This document shows positions 1 through 10,174 of a stretch of DNA of 64,000 bases, one piece after another. This stretch comes from Macrothele yani. Taxonomy: Eukaryota; Arthropoda; Arachnida; Araneae; Macrothelidae. Position numbers and translations under genes: made by a program. Position 1 is the first letter of the stretch. Each line of letters opens with the position of its first letter. Where the stretch lies: contig CM077034.1 in the NCBI GenBank assembly GCA_039090855.1, positions 225,306,831 to 225,370,830 of the forward strand, given 5' to 3'. Under the pieces are notes generated by a model. The model ran no database searches and was not told the origin of the DNA. It was given only the letters and a program-made list of their open reading frames with translations.

Positions 1-72
1 GTCATCGGGGGGGGGGGGGGGACGTTTTGCTCCGACTAGCACGGACCGTGTCAGCCGGGCATTTCGGTGGCT

Positions 73-304
73 CTCGCGGGCTGCTTCTGTCGTCGGCTAT
101 CGCTTCTTCTTGGGCGTTGTGGCGCCATCTCTTGTTGGCAAAAGTTTGCAACCATAATGACCCTAATATTTTGAGAAACAGCTGGAGAAATTTAATTAAA
201 ATTGAGCAAAAAAATGAAAAAGTTCGAAAAATGAGATCAGTGATCAACAAGAGATGGCGCCACAACGCCCAAGAAGCGATAGCCGATAACAGAAGTAGCC
301 CACG
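73..304. mobile_element. Foldback MITE with about 60-bp terminal inverted repeats
   Basis: Positions about 76-137 are repeated in inverted orientation at about 245-303, separated by an AT-rich spacer of roughly 105 bp. Both arms contain GGCGCCATCTC or its complement. No coding capacity is credible; open frames on both strands come from the palindrome. The spacer and right arm resemble 34,105-34,320, so the family is dispersed. No target-site duplication could be fixed because the left flank is a G homopolymer near the window edge. Confidence 0.65.
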
Positions 305-1592
305 GTAATGGAGTATTACCGAAAATACTCGGGTTATGAAAAATTATTGAAGTAAATGAGGAGGCAGCAAAGGAAAAAAACTCATTTAGTGACGAGGCCA
401 GATAAATACCAACGGGGGAAAAAAAAAATGAAGTGGACCCGCAACTAAATGAAAAACCCCCATGCCGCATCCACATAACGGAAATAAGAATTGAAAGCCA
501 AGCCCCACGTGCGGTAAGTGTTAATCGAACTTTACCAACAAAAAAGGGAAGTTCAAAAATGCAAATGCATTAATGCACGTTAAAAAAATAACCTCCAATA
601 TCGGAAGTAAATTGAATCTCATTAAATATGGTTAACATTCACTTTAGAAAATCATTTTGAGACCCTGGGTTTTGATGAATATTAATAACTCGTGGTTAAT
701 CGTTTGTCATGCGAGCTTGACTAACCGCGTTGTACCTGCCCCACGTTTTGGTCCAGAAAAATGGGCACATTATAAGTATAAATGAAATTAGGTAGCATGT
801 TTGGAGAAGGAATTTTTCGTTGTTTGAGACGCTTTTTTGCCACTCCATTCATTTGTGTTGCTAAATGAAGTTAACTGACCTTTCCCAAATGCTGTAAAAC
901 TAATAAAATTTAAAATATATCTTTTCTCTTAGGCTTACTAGAGAAGCACCAGAATGTCTGCTAGGTTTTTTTTTTTTTTTTTTTTTTTTCAATATGTTAT
1001 TGCCGAATAATTCTTTAGATTCATTCTGTCACTCTCACAACTTGTGTTTTTTATAATCGTTTTTCTGTATTTTAGTAGCAGATGAAGAGCATGGGTTGGG
1101 CCAGGAAAGCTATAGATGCATGCAAAAATAATATCTTGTGTTTCGTCATGCAACTCTGAGGAGGTTATGATAATTTAAAAAAAAATAAAATTTGGTGGGC
1201 TTATTACTTGCATCTATCGCTTTGCAGAAACCCATTTCCAAATAGGTCTTTGTGGAAGTGAGAAAATGCAGAGTTTTGCTGGTCCTTGATAAGGCCAAGG
1301 CTTGGCATTCTCGCGCACACTTTCTACATTCAGTTTGCTATTGTTTTATCCTCTTTTTACTCATACCTGTAAGGATATGAGTTTTTCTATGTTGTTTTGG
1401 TGTGAGTTTTTTTTAAAAAAAATTTGTTTAAAAAAAAATTGTTTTTGCTTCTGCTCTTCTTAATAGCCTGTGAATTCTGAATTTTCATAACAGCTGCGTT
1501 GCGCGTTTTGATCTTCAGGTTATTTCGCAAATTTTGTTTTAAATTCTTAGGTAATATCTTTTGTTTCTGTCTCTGCTCTTATATATATATAT
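305..1592. other. AT-rich intergenic DNA without a recognisable gene
   Basis: I see no protein family, RNA gene or long repeat here. There is a T homopolymer near 967-989 and a short (TA)n run just before 1,592, which is where the next LINE fragment begins. Confidence 0.5.
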
Positions 1593-2379
1593 AAGATTAA
1601 TGGAGATTATCTAACCCACCTTTGTTTTGCTGATGACGTAGTCATTTTTGCAACCACCCCATCAGAGCTGCAGAGTATGATCCAGTAACTTGCTGACAAG
1701 AGTAAAGAAGTGGGATTAAAAATGAACTTTCAGAAGACAAAAGTGATGTTCAATGGTTTTACAAGAAATGAAGATTTATCGATTGATGGAGAAAAGCTGG
1801 AGATAACAGACACGTACGTTTATCTTGGACAGCAGATATCAAGTGAGGGTCACATTGATGAAGAAATTAATCGGCGTAAAAAACTTTCCTGGAGAGCTTT
1901 TGGAAGAAACAGCATAATTTTCAAGAGCAATATGCCATTATGCCTCAAAAGAAAAGTGTTTGATCAATGCATCCTTCCAGTGCTTACGTATGGTAAAAGA
2001 GACATACAAAGGCTGCAGACAACTCAAAGCAGCATGGAGAGGTGCATGCTTGGTCTAACCAGGAGAGATAAGAAGAGGAACTCGTGGATCCGAAAAATGA
2101 CAAGAGTGGAAGACATCATGATCAGAGTTAAATACCTGAAATAGCAATAGGCTGGACATACTGCCAGAAGGACAGACCATCGATGGACAGCCGAAATTTT
2201 AGATTGGATTCCAAGGGACAGGAAAAGACCCAGAAGAAGACCACATGGGAGATGGGTGGATGAAATTCAAAAGTATGCGGGGAGTGAAATGGAGGAGACT
2301 GGCACAAGACAGACTGTTGTGGAGGAAACTTGGGGAGACCTTCGTCCAGCAGTGGATTGATAATGGTTGACAATGATGA

Positions 2380-2396
<17 letters not shown>
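1593..2396 (+). pseudogene. RTE-type LINE, 5'-truncated 3' fragment
   Basis: This is the 3' end of the LINE found at 6,665-8,951. It covers the FADD-box part of the reverse transcriptase and the C-terminal domain up to the end of the ORF, then the GACAATGATGAT tail. It is broken: GAA has become TAA near 1,687, about 21 bp are missing after 'LTYG' near 1,994 compared with the other copies, and another stop lies near 2,142. It sits between two (TA)n tracts, probably the insertion target or its duplication. The RTE assignment rests on the C-terminal layout and the trinucleotide tail and is a family-level call. Confidence 0.85.
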
Positions 2397-2400
<4 letters not shown>

Positions 2401-2410
<10 letters not shown>

Positions 2411-2625
2411 TTTGGAGGTTTAATGACCACTGTGAGCAACTCAATGAGCTATAAGCAGTCACCCGTCCCTAATTTTTATTGTATGGTTCCAGGGAAGGGA
2501 GAGAGCCAGTGCTGTAAGACAAACACAACACCCATGCCTCACAGGGATTCGAACCTGGACCCCTTTTGGATGAATGATCAGAGGGCATTGCTTAGACCAC
2601 TGGGGGAGCGGGGGGGATGTATTTT
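2401..2625 (-). mobile_element. tRNA-derived SINE, minus strand
   Basis: On the minus strand the sequence has a pol III A-box-like segment (AGTGGTCTAAGC) and a B box (GGTTCGAATCC), then a body nearly identical to the SINE at 5,234-5,465. The T tract at 2,401-2,413 is the complement of its A-rich tail. It lies directly against the 3' end of the LINE fragment, so the (TA)n/A-rich junction may have served as its target. The A-box end is more diverged (the GGCGCAGTGG start is altered). Confidence 0.8.
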
Positions 2626-2853
2626 CATAAAATTAATTTGCTCGTGTATTTTTTGGCATTAAAAAGCCAGATTAGAATGTCTGCGCTAATATTCTTTACA
2701 ATACATACAGTCCAGCACAGTTGTATAAAAATAAAAGGTATTAGCCGGGTGCCAGTAGAAATGTATCGGTAAATGTCACAATTGTCGATAGATGGCGCCA
2801 CATGAATGGTTATTTCTTTTCAGAATTTAGCTGTAATGAATGACGTAATGGGT

Positions 2854-5178
2854 TTATTCTTCGTAAACACAATTTGTGAAGGAAATATATCGCAACATAC
2901 AAGCATGATTAGTGGCCTGAAACCTACGCATTAATTTTTGGGGGCCAAGAAGTTTAATACAATTTAAAATGGAATCAAATGGGTCTGATGAAGCTAAATG
3001 ATGTCTCCACATTAAGTCAGCTAAGTACGAATCAATATGCTGTCTAGCAGTTCTGGAATGACATTTGTTTCTCCATTTAGCTGATCCCAACAATCTTTCT
3101 ATTGTTTGAGTACAGGCTTCACTCTCCGGGTCAACAAAGTACGAATCAATATGCTGCCTAGCAGTTCTGGAATGACATTTGTTTCTCCATTTAGCTGATC
3201 CCAACAATCTTTCTATTGTTTGAGTACAGACTTCACTCTCCGGGTCAACAAAGTACGAATCAATATGCTGCCTAGCAGTTCTGGAATGACATTTGTTTCT
3301 CCATTTAGCTGATCCCAACAATCTTTCTATTGTTTGAGTACAGGCTTCACTCTCCGGGTCAACAAAGTACGAATCAATATGCTGCCTAGCAGTTCTGGAA
3401 TGACATTTGTTTCTCCATTTAGCTGATCCCAACAATCTTTCTATTGTTTGAGTACAGACTTCACTCTCCGGGTCAACAAAGTACGAATCAATATGCTGCC
3501 TAGCAGTTCTGGAATGACATTTGTTTCTCCATTTAGCTGATCCCAACAATCTTTCTATTGTTTGAGTACAGACTTCACTCTCCGGGTCAACAAAGTACGA
3601 ATCAATATGCTGCCTAGCAGTTCTGGAATGACATTTGTTTCTCCATTTAGCTGATCCCAACAATCTTTCTATTGTTTGAGTACAGACTTCACTCTCCGGG
3701 TCAACAAAGTACGAATCAATATGCTGCCTAGCAGTTCTGGAATGACATTTGTTTCTCCATTTAGCTGATCCCAACAATCTTTCTATTGTTTGAGTACAGG
3801 CTTCACTCTCCGGGTCAACAAAGTACGAATCAATATGCTGCCTAGCAGTTCTGGAATGACATTTGTTTCTCCATTTAGCTGATCCCAACAATCTTTCTAT
3901 TGTTTGAGTACAGACTTCACTCTCCGTGTCAACAAAGTATGAATCAATATGCTGCCTAGCAGTTCTGGAATGACATTTGTTTCTCCATTTAGCTGATCCC
4001 AACAATCTTTCTATTGTTTGAGTACAGACTTCACTCTCCGGGTCAACAAAGTACGAATCAATATGCTGCCTAGCAGTTCTGGAATGACATTTGTTTCTCC
4101 ATTTAGCTGATCCCAACAATCTTTCTATTGTTTGAGTACAGACTTCACTCTCCGGGTCAACAAAGTACGAATCAATATGCTGCCTAGCAGTTCTGGAATG
4201 ACATTTGTTTCTCCATTTAGCTGATCCCAACAATCTTTCTATTGTTTGAGTACAGACTTCACTCTCCGGGTCAACAAAGTACGAATCAATATGCTGCCTA
4301 GCAGTTCTGGAATGACATTTGTTTCTCCATTTAGCTGATCCCAACAATCTTTCTATTGTTTGAGTACAGACTTCACTCTCCGGGTCAACAAAGTACGAAT
4401 CAATATGCTGCCTAGCAGTTCTGGAATGACATTTGTTTCTCCATTTAGCTGATCCCAACAATCTTTCTATTGTTTGAGTACAGGCTTCACTCTCCGGGTC
4501 AACAAAGTACGAATCAATATGCTGCCTAGCAGTTCTGGAATGACATTTGTTTCTCCATTTAGCTGATCCCAACAATCTTTCTATTGTTTGAGTACAGACT
4601 TCACTCTCCGGGTCAACAAAGTACGAATCAATATGCTGCCTAGCAGTTCTGGAATGACATTTGTTTCTCCATTTAGCTGATCCCAACAATCTTTCTATTG
4701 TTTGAGTACAGGCTTCACTCTCCGGGTCAACAAAGTACGAATCAATATGCTGCCTAGCAGTTCTGGAATGACATTTGTTTCTCCATTTAGCTGATCCCCA
4801 CAATCTTTGTATTGTTTGAGTACAGACTTCACTCTCCGGATCAACAAAGTTGTACTTATGATGGCCTTTGAAATGTTTAAAACCTGCATCTTGTAGCTCC
4901 TCAGTCTTATATACCTTCCATAAATCCAAATAGATTGCAGAATGTTCTGCAACATGATTCTTAATTTCCTTCATCAGGGTTTCCGCACTTCTGTCTGGCA
5001 CTTTCACTAAAAAACAGTCATTAGTAGAATGACAAATCCCTCCCAAAATCCACTGCTCTGGAAGCACACTACCTGTATTAGACTTTCTTTTTGAAAATAA
5101 TGTTTCGTCTATCTTCACAATTATTCCTGGGCCACCAAATTTTTTTTGGCTGACTGATGTTCGAGAACATCTGCACAA
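2854..5178 (-). pseudogene. Merlin transposase, DDE catalytic region with 16-fold internal repeat
   Basis: The open frame has 774 codons. Near its start are the first catalytic Asp (VKIDETLFSKRK) and then the second (YLDLWKVY), followed by KYNFVDPESE, the block that in this family leads to the third acidic residue (TQTIERL). That 38-residue block occurs 16 times in a row, always in frame, then LADLMWRHH closes the domain. Removing 15 copies leaves about 204 residues, a normal size for this half. Upstream the frame is lost at an A8 run near 5,140 (one base off), after which the matching N-terminal frame can be read through DWNSYLREICADVLEHQSA. The family is known to transpose by a DDE mechanism; this copy is dead because of the frameshift and insertions. 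Confidence 0.88.
3025..4848 (-). repeat. 114-bp in-frame tandem array inside the Merlin transposase
   Basis: GTACGAATCAATATGCTG recurs every 114 bp, giving 16 near-identical units. Each encodes 38 residues running from FVDPESE to HIDSY. The units differ mainly by Val/Ala at residue 8; one has Pro to Thr. The unit nearest the gene's 5' side keeps TQTIQRLW, like family members, while the others read TQTIERLL, so the array spread from one altered copy. Confidence 0.95.
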
Positions 5179-5233
5179 ATTTCTCGCAAATAGCTATTCC
5201 AGTCAACAGTTGTGTGACTTGCCATATCCAACT

Positions 5234-5465
5234 GGCCGCCCCGGTGGCGCAGTGGTCTAAGCGATGTCCTCTGATCATTCGTCTGAACGGGGTCCGGGTT
5301 CTAATCCCGGTGAGGCATGGATGTTGTGCTTGTCTTACGGCACTGGCTCTCTCCCTTTCCTGGGACTAGTGACCCTAAATTAGGGACGGGCGACTGCTTA
5401 TAGCCCATTGAGTTGCTCACTGTGGTCGTTAAACCTTCAATCAAAAAATAATAATAAAAAAAAAA
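5234..5465 (+). mobile_element. Full-length tRNA-derived SINE inserted in the Merlin transposase
   Basis: The head has an A box (TGGCGCAGTGG) and a B-box-like GGTTCTAATCC with tRNA spacing. A unique body follows, then a tail of AATAATAAT and A residues. It is flanked by ATCCAACT at 5,226-5,233 and 5,466-5,473. Taking it out restores a continuous reading of the transposase through KWCEQQLDMASHTTVDW, which proves the insertion point. The parental tRNA isotype is not clear. Confidence 0.92.
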
Positions 5466-5814
5466 ATCCAACTGTTGTTCACACCATTTAAGGTGGTTCT
5501 ACCTAAAATCTCTGCCTTATTTGAATAAAGCTCATGTTGAGAAATGGCTTCCTAGTTTAATTGAATTAATAATCTAAAGCAACTTTTATGGGAATTTTAC
5601 TAGGAAATTTTTTCATTACTAGCAAAATTTTCGGAGAAAACTCTTCTTCTTCAGGCTGTCTTGTTGTCACTTTTTATTTGTCACTATCACGATTACGGTT
5701 TACCTTGGCGGTTACGGTTAACCTTGACGGTTTAGGTTATTTTTCAACAAATCCTGCCAGATGTTAGGCAGGGAAAATCCTTTGCAGTCATTGATGATGG
5801 AATTTTGATTTTTC

Positions 5815-6653
5815 TCAATCTCTATTCCTTCTTTCAGTTTTCTGTTTTTGGAAATTGCTTTGGAAACTGATGACTTTAAGGGAATTCCAATCCATGCTGT
5901 GCCCAGTTTCTCTAACATGCCTATCTAATCCAGTCTTGTTGGAGCAATTTTTTATAGCTGCTTTATGCTCAGCTATAGGAGTTTCTAGTCTGCGACCTGT
6001 TTCACCTATGTAAGATAGTCCACAACTACAATTTACTTCATAAACTACTCCTTGCATTTTTAAAATATCTTCTTCTCTTTGAACTATTTTAGGGAATTTT
6101 TTTTTAACTTTGTTCTCAAAACTTGGAGCTAGCCTAATATTGTATTTCTTACTAATTCTCTTTAAAGACTCAAATAAACCTTTGTGATAAGAAATTTTTC
6201 TAGTGAATTTTACTTGTTGCTTTTGTGGGTTCTTCGTATCATTAAAATTCAGAAGCTTCTCAATTTCTTCTTTAGGATAGTTATTTTCTGCAAGTATGAC
6301 TTTAAGCTCTTCTTTTTGGGCTTCTTTTTTATCTGCAGTAGAAACTATTTTATTCATTTTTTCTAAAAACTGACTTGCTACATTTTTCTTAATAGAAACT
6401 GGATGATAGGAATTGAAATCCAATAGTCTTTTAGTATTCATTGGTTTTTTATACCAACTAGTGAGGAATTTTTCATCTTCATAATAGATAGTAATATCTA
6501 AGAAGTTTATTCTTCTTTCTTTTTGAAGTTCAATAGTGAACTTAAGGGAATCATCTAATTCATTGAATGAGTCTAGAATTCTTTCTGGAACAATTTCTGA
6601 GCTATCTATTATAAATAAGATGTCATCCATGTATCTGCTATATAAGCAGAAGT
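5815..6653 (-). pseudogene. Penelope-like RT C-terminus plus GIY-YIG endonuclease
   Basis: The frame starts at the RT catalytic motif (YMDDILFIID), continues through FTIELQKERRINFLDITIYY, which matches the RT palm/thumb transition in Penelope-like elements, then a lysine-rich linker and a GIY-YIG domain with CSCGLSYIGETGRRLETPIAEH. The usual GIY-YIG Arg and Glu-side residues appear present, but R in the 'ETRI' position is P here (ETPIAEH) while the inverted copy has R. The frame ends in a shift near 5,830 compared with the inverted copy (QKRKLKEG). It is separated from its upstream RT part by the LINE. Confidence 0.88.
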
Positions 6654-6664
6654 ATGTGGGTTGT

Positions 6665-8951
6665 CTTGAATTCCTTTTTCAAGAAAAAGCCACACAGGAA
6701 ATGGACATGGAGACATCCAATTGGGACGACAAGTGAAATTGATTTTATTATGTGTAACAAAAAAATTCGTCATCGAAGACTGCAGTGTGCTAAACAAGTT
6801 CAACACAGGTAGTGACCATAGATTGGTGAGATGTAAGATGCACCTCAACACTAAACTGGAACGTGGCAAGCTCATAAGACAAACAAAATGTATTGACATA
6901 ACCAACCTTAAAAAGCACCATAATACTTTCAAGTTGGAACTGAAGAACAGATTCTCTGCTTTAGAAGGCCTAACATCGGAAGAAGTGGATATTTCGGAAG
7001 TTAACAGAAAAGTAACCAAAGCTCTTATGGAAACAGCAACAAAATTAGCTGGGTCTAAGAACAAGTTGCATGTAAACAAATTATCAGGAAAAACCAAAAT
7101 GTTGATGCAAAAAAGAAGAGAGATGAGGACAACTAAAGAAGATGTGACTTCCAAAGTGGAATATATAGAGCTATGCAAGACAGCACGAAAAAGTATCACT
7201 GAAGACGTAAGGAAATTCAACTGTGAGCTAGTGAGGAAAGCAATTGAAAACAACCAAAGCCTAAAGATAGCAAAGGGACATCTCAGTAAGGGAAGAAAAC
7301 AGATTATGGCTCTGAGAAAAGAAGATGGTTCTATAACAAGAAATAGAGGCAAAATTTTGACAAGAGTGAAAGATTTCTACTCCAAATTATATGAAAGGGA
7401 TGATACATGTACTCCAGACATCATGAAAGGTACCAGAGTTCTTCCAGTCCTCCCAGCAGAAGTTGCTCATGCAATCAAGAACATGAAGCGGGGGAAAGCT
7501 CCAGGAGAAGATGGAATTACTATAGACATCATACAAGAAGCAAGTGGAGAAATTGAAACAGTGCTCGCCCAAATTTTCACTCGATGCCTTAATGAAGGGA
7601 AGATTCCTGAGGATTGGAACAATGCTACAATGATCCTGCTACATAAAAAAGGTGACATTGAGGATCTCAGGAACTACAGACCTATCAGCCTCCTATCAGT
7701 GGTTTATAAAATCTTCACTAAAGTTCTTTCACACCGCTTGAAGGTAACACTGGACATGGCTCAACCGAGAGAACAAGCTGGATTCAGGAGTGGCTACAGC
7801 ACAATAGATCATATCCACGTACTGAGAGAACTAATTGAAAGAGCGAGGGAATATGAACTTCCATTGTGCATGGCTTTTATCGATTATGAAAAAGCCTTTG
7901 ATTCGGTGAAACCATCAGCAGTTACCACGGCTCTGAAATCCTGCGGTATTGAAGATGCATACATTAATATTATTAATAACATCTATGAAAATGCAAGTGC
8001 AAAGATTCGGCTGTTTGAAAATACAACACACATAAAAATTGGAAAGGGAGTGAGACAAGGTGACACCATATCTCCGAAGCTCTTTAATGCCACATTGGAA
8101 AATGTCTTTCAATCACTGAACTGGGAAAACAAAGGGATAAAGATTAATGGAGATTATCTAACCCACCTTCGTTTTGCTGATGACGTAGTCATTTTTGCAA
8201 CTACCCCATCAGAGCTGCAGAGTATGATCCAGGAACTTGCTGACAAGAGTAAAGAAGTGGGATTAAAAATGAACTTTCAGAAGACAAAAGTGATGTTCAA
8301 TGCTTTTACAAGAAATGAAGATTTATCGATTGATGGAGAAAAACTGGAGATAACAGATACGTATGTTTATCTTGGACAGCAGATATCAAGTGAGGGTCAC
8401 ATTGATGAAGAAATTAATCGGCGTACAAAACTTGCCTGGAGAGCTTTTGGAAGAAACAGCATAATTTTCAACAGCAATATGCCATTATGTCTTAAAAGAA
8501 AAGTGTTTGATCAATGCATCCTTCCAGTGCTTACGTATGGTGCAGAGACGTGGACCTTAACTAAAAGAGACATACAAAGGCTGCAGACAACTCAAAGAAG
8601 CATGGAGAGGTGCATGCTTGGTATAACCAGGAGAGATAAGAAGAGGAACTCGTGGATCCGAAAAATGACGAGAGTGGAAGACATCATGATCAGAGTTAAA
8701 TCCCTGAAATGGCAATGGGCTGGACATACTGCCAGAAGGACAGACCATAGATGGACAGCCGAAATTTTAGATTGGATTCCAAGGGACAGGAAAAGACCCA
8801 GAAAAAGACCACATGGGAGATGGGTGGATGAAATTCGTAAATATGCGGGAGTGACATGGAGGAGACTGGCACAAGACAGACCGTTGTGGAGGAAACTTGG
8901 GGAGACCTTCGTCCAGCAGTGGATTGATAATGGTTGACAATGATGATGATG
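6665..8951 (+). mobile_element. RTE-type LINE, 5'-truncated, nested in the Penelope-like element
   Basis: It is flanked by ATGTGGGTTGT at 6,654-6,664 and 8,952-8,962. The sequence begins inside the endonuclease domain (FFKKKPHRKWTW region) and ends with GACAATGATGATGATG. It is inserted in the RT of the Penelope-like element between GSPLSPLLANYYVGKLEEKIL and YMDDILF, with opposite orientation to its host. Overall this is the best reading-frame-preserved RT copy in the window. Confidence 0.93.
6724..8937 (+). pseudogene. RTE LINE ORF: endonuclease end, reverse transcriptase, C-terminal domain
   Basis: The open frame of about 738 codons lacks a credible ATG: it is the downstream part of an ORF truncated at 5'. 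RT motifs in order are RGKAPGEDGI (motif 0/1), YRPISLLSV, QAGFRSGYST, AFIDYEKAFDSV (first Asp), GVRQGDTISPKLF and RFADDVVIFA (the catalytic DD pair). A C-terminal region ends in WRKLGETFVQQWIDNG. The upstream endonuclease frame (EIDFIMCNKK) is one base off at an A7 run at 6,759-6,765; the minus-strand copy near 16,610 shares the same run. RT plus an APE-type endonuclease is typical for target-primed reverse transcription. Confidence 0.9.
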
Positions 8952-8962
8952 ATGTGGGTTGT

Positions 8963-9230
8963 ACTAGTATCTTTTCTTCTAGTTTTCCCACATAATAGTT
9001 AGCTAAGAGTGGGGAGAGTGGGGAGCCCATTGCTAGCCCCGATTTTTGAATGAAAAAGTTTTCCCAAATTGAAAGTAGTTGTTCTGCAAAGAGAAAGTAA
9101 GCATTTCAAAAATTCCTACTAATATGTGTTTTTCCTTGTTGTGAAAAACTATTAGGTCTGCCAAGTCTTCTGCTATAAAGTCTAAAAGTTGATAAAGTTG
9201 ATCTATATTAATGTGAGTATACATAGACAC
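8963..9230 (-). pseudogene. Penelope-like RT upstream fragment
   Basis: Minus-strand translation gives the RT segment before the catalytic YMDD motif, including SGLAMGSPLSPLLANYYVGKLEEKIL. It runs straight into the LINE target duplication and continues at 6,653 on the other side. It is shifted in frame near 9,050. The N-terminal half of the RT is absent: the element is truncated where the inverted 3' copy begins. Confidence 0.82.
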
Positions 9231-9253
9231 TAAGAGAAGAAGATATTTTAAAA

Positions 9254-9592
9254 ATGCAAGGAGTAGTTTATGAAGTAAATTGTAGTTGTGGACTATCTTA
9301 CATAGGTGAAACAGGTCGCAGACTAGAAACTCGTATAGCTGAGCATAAAGCAGCTATAAAAAATTGCTCCAACAAGACTGGATTAGATAGGCATGTTAGA
9401 GAAACTGGGCACAGCATGGATTGGAATTCCCTTAAAGTAATCAGTTTCCAAAGCAATTTCCAAAAAAGAAAACTGAAAGAAGGAATAGAGATTGAGAAAA
9501 ATCAAAATTCCATCATCAATGACTGCAAAGGATTTTCCCTGCCTAACATCTGGCAGGATTTGTTGAAAAATAACCTAAACCGTCAATATTAA
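9254..9592 (+). pseudogene. Inverted second copy of the GIY-YIG domain
   Basis: The 112-residue open frame begins MQGVVYEVNCSCG and contains SYIGETGRRLETRIAEH, RHVRETGHSMDWNS and the C-terminal FSLPNIWQDLLKNNLN. It is nearly identical to the minus-strand domain at 5,700-6,060 but lacks any RT upstream. It is part of the about 510-bp inverted terminal copy of the Penelope-like element, not an independent gene. Confidence 0.88.
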
Positions 9593-9658
9593 CCGTAACC
9601 GTCAAGGTAAACCGTAACCGTGATAGTGACAAGTAAAAAGTGACAACAACAAGACAGC

Positions 9659-9687
9659 CTGAAGAAGGAGAAGAGTTTTCTCCGAAA
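9659..9687 (+). ncRNA. Hammerhead-like core in the Penelope-like element terminus
   Basis: CTGAAGA is followed by a stem GGAGAA/TTCTCC and then GAAA, the order of the conserved hammerhead core CUGANGA, stem II, GAAA. The inverted counterpart is at about 5,628-5,654 on the minus strand, with a weaker stem. Hammerhead motifs are known in Penelope-like terminal repeats. Stems I and III are not convincing by eye, so activity is unknown. Confidence 0.4.
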
Positions 9688-10174
9688 ATTTGCTATTAAT
9701 GAAAAAATTTCCTAGTACAATTCCCATAAAAGTTGCTTTAGATTATCTCTGCCTTATGTTTCCAATGGTAAAGTTTCTTTACACATTTTCTTCGCAATTA
9801 ATATATTCCCAAAAGAATGAAAATTTGCTCATCGATAAAACAAACTCTATATTATAACATGGGATACTTAATACTTGCTAAAACATAACCATAATTATAT
9901 TAAGAATCAATCATTTTTCTTTGAGTAATGTTCACACCTGTTAATAGACGGCACTCCCTGTATTTTGATGACGTCAGTAGACAAACAAATGTTGAATTGC
10001 TTAATTATGGTTATGTTTTAGCAAGCATTAAGTATCCCATGCTATAACTTAATTAGTTGGTTTTATTGATGTGCAAATTTTCATCCTTGGGAATACATTA
10101 ATTGCAAAGAAAATATATACATAAGTTTTACCATTGGAAACATAAGGCAGAGATTTTAGGTGGACCCACCTTAA

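Larger units (their letters stand above)
5521..9744 (-). mobile_element. Penelope-like retroelement with inverted terminal copy
   Basis: It is flanked by a 13-bp duplication, ATCTCTGCCTTAT, at 5,508-5,520 and 9,745-9,757. On the minus strand it has the C-terminal part of the reverse transcriptase, a linker and a GIY-YIG endonuclease domain. Its 5' side (9,231-9,744) is an inverted copy of its own 3' end, about 510 bp, including a second GIY-YIG domain. Inverted or partial terminal copies are a known habit of Penelope-like elements. An RTE LINE is inserted in the reverse transcriptase. Confidence 0.9.
5492..10170. mobile_element. TTAA-flanked long-TIR MITE, itself interrupted
   Basis: TTAA lies at 5,488-5,491 and 10,171-10,174. 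The ends read GGTGGTTCTACCTAAAATC and, inverted, GGTGGACCCACCTAAAATC. The MITE proper is 5,492-5,520 plus 9,758-10,170, about 442 bp, and folds back on itself over arms of about 150 bp or more. TTAA target sites are typical of the piggyBac superfamily, but no transposase is present, so that link is an inference. A Penelope-like element sits near its left end. Confidence 0.82.

Noticed and set aside
2854..5178. Bacterial IS1595/IS1016 insertion sequence or horizontal transfer
   Set aside because: The Merlin superfamily is the eukaryotic counterpart; the surroundings are entirely eukaryotic, and the ends match a long-TIR eukaryotic element.
5234..5465. Functional tRNA gene
   Set aside because: A and B boxes are present, but the tRNA fold is imperfect, the sequence continues into a SINE body with an A-rich tail, and it is flanked by a target duplication.
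6721..6723. Non-ATG (TTG) start of the 738-codon LINE frame
   Set aside because: It is only the edge of an open frame in a 5'-truncated element, not an initiation site.
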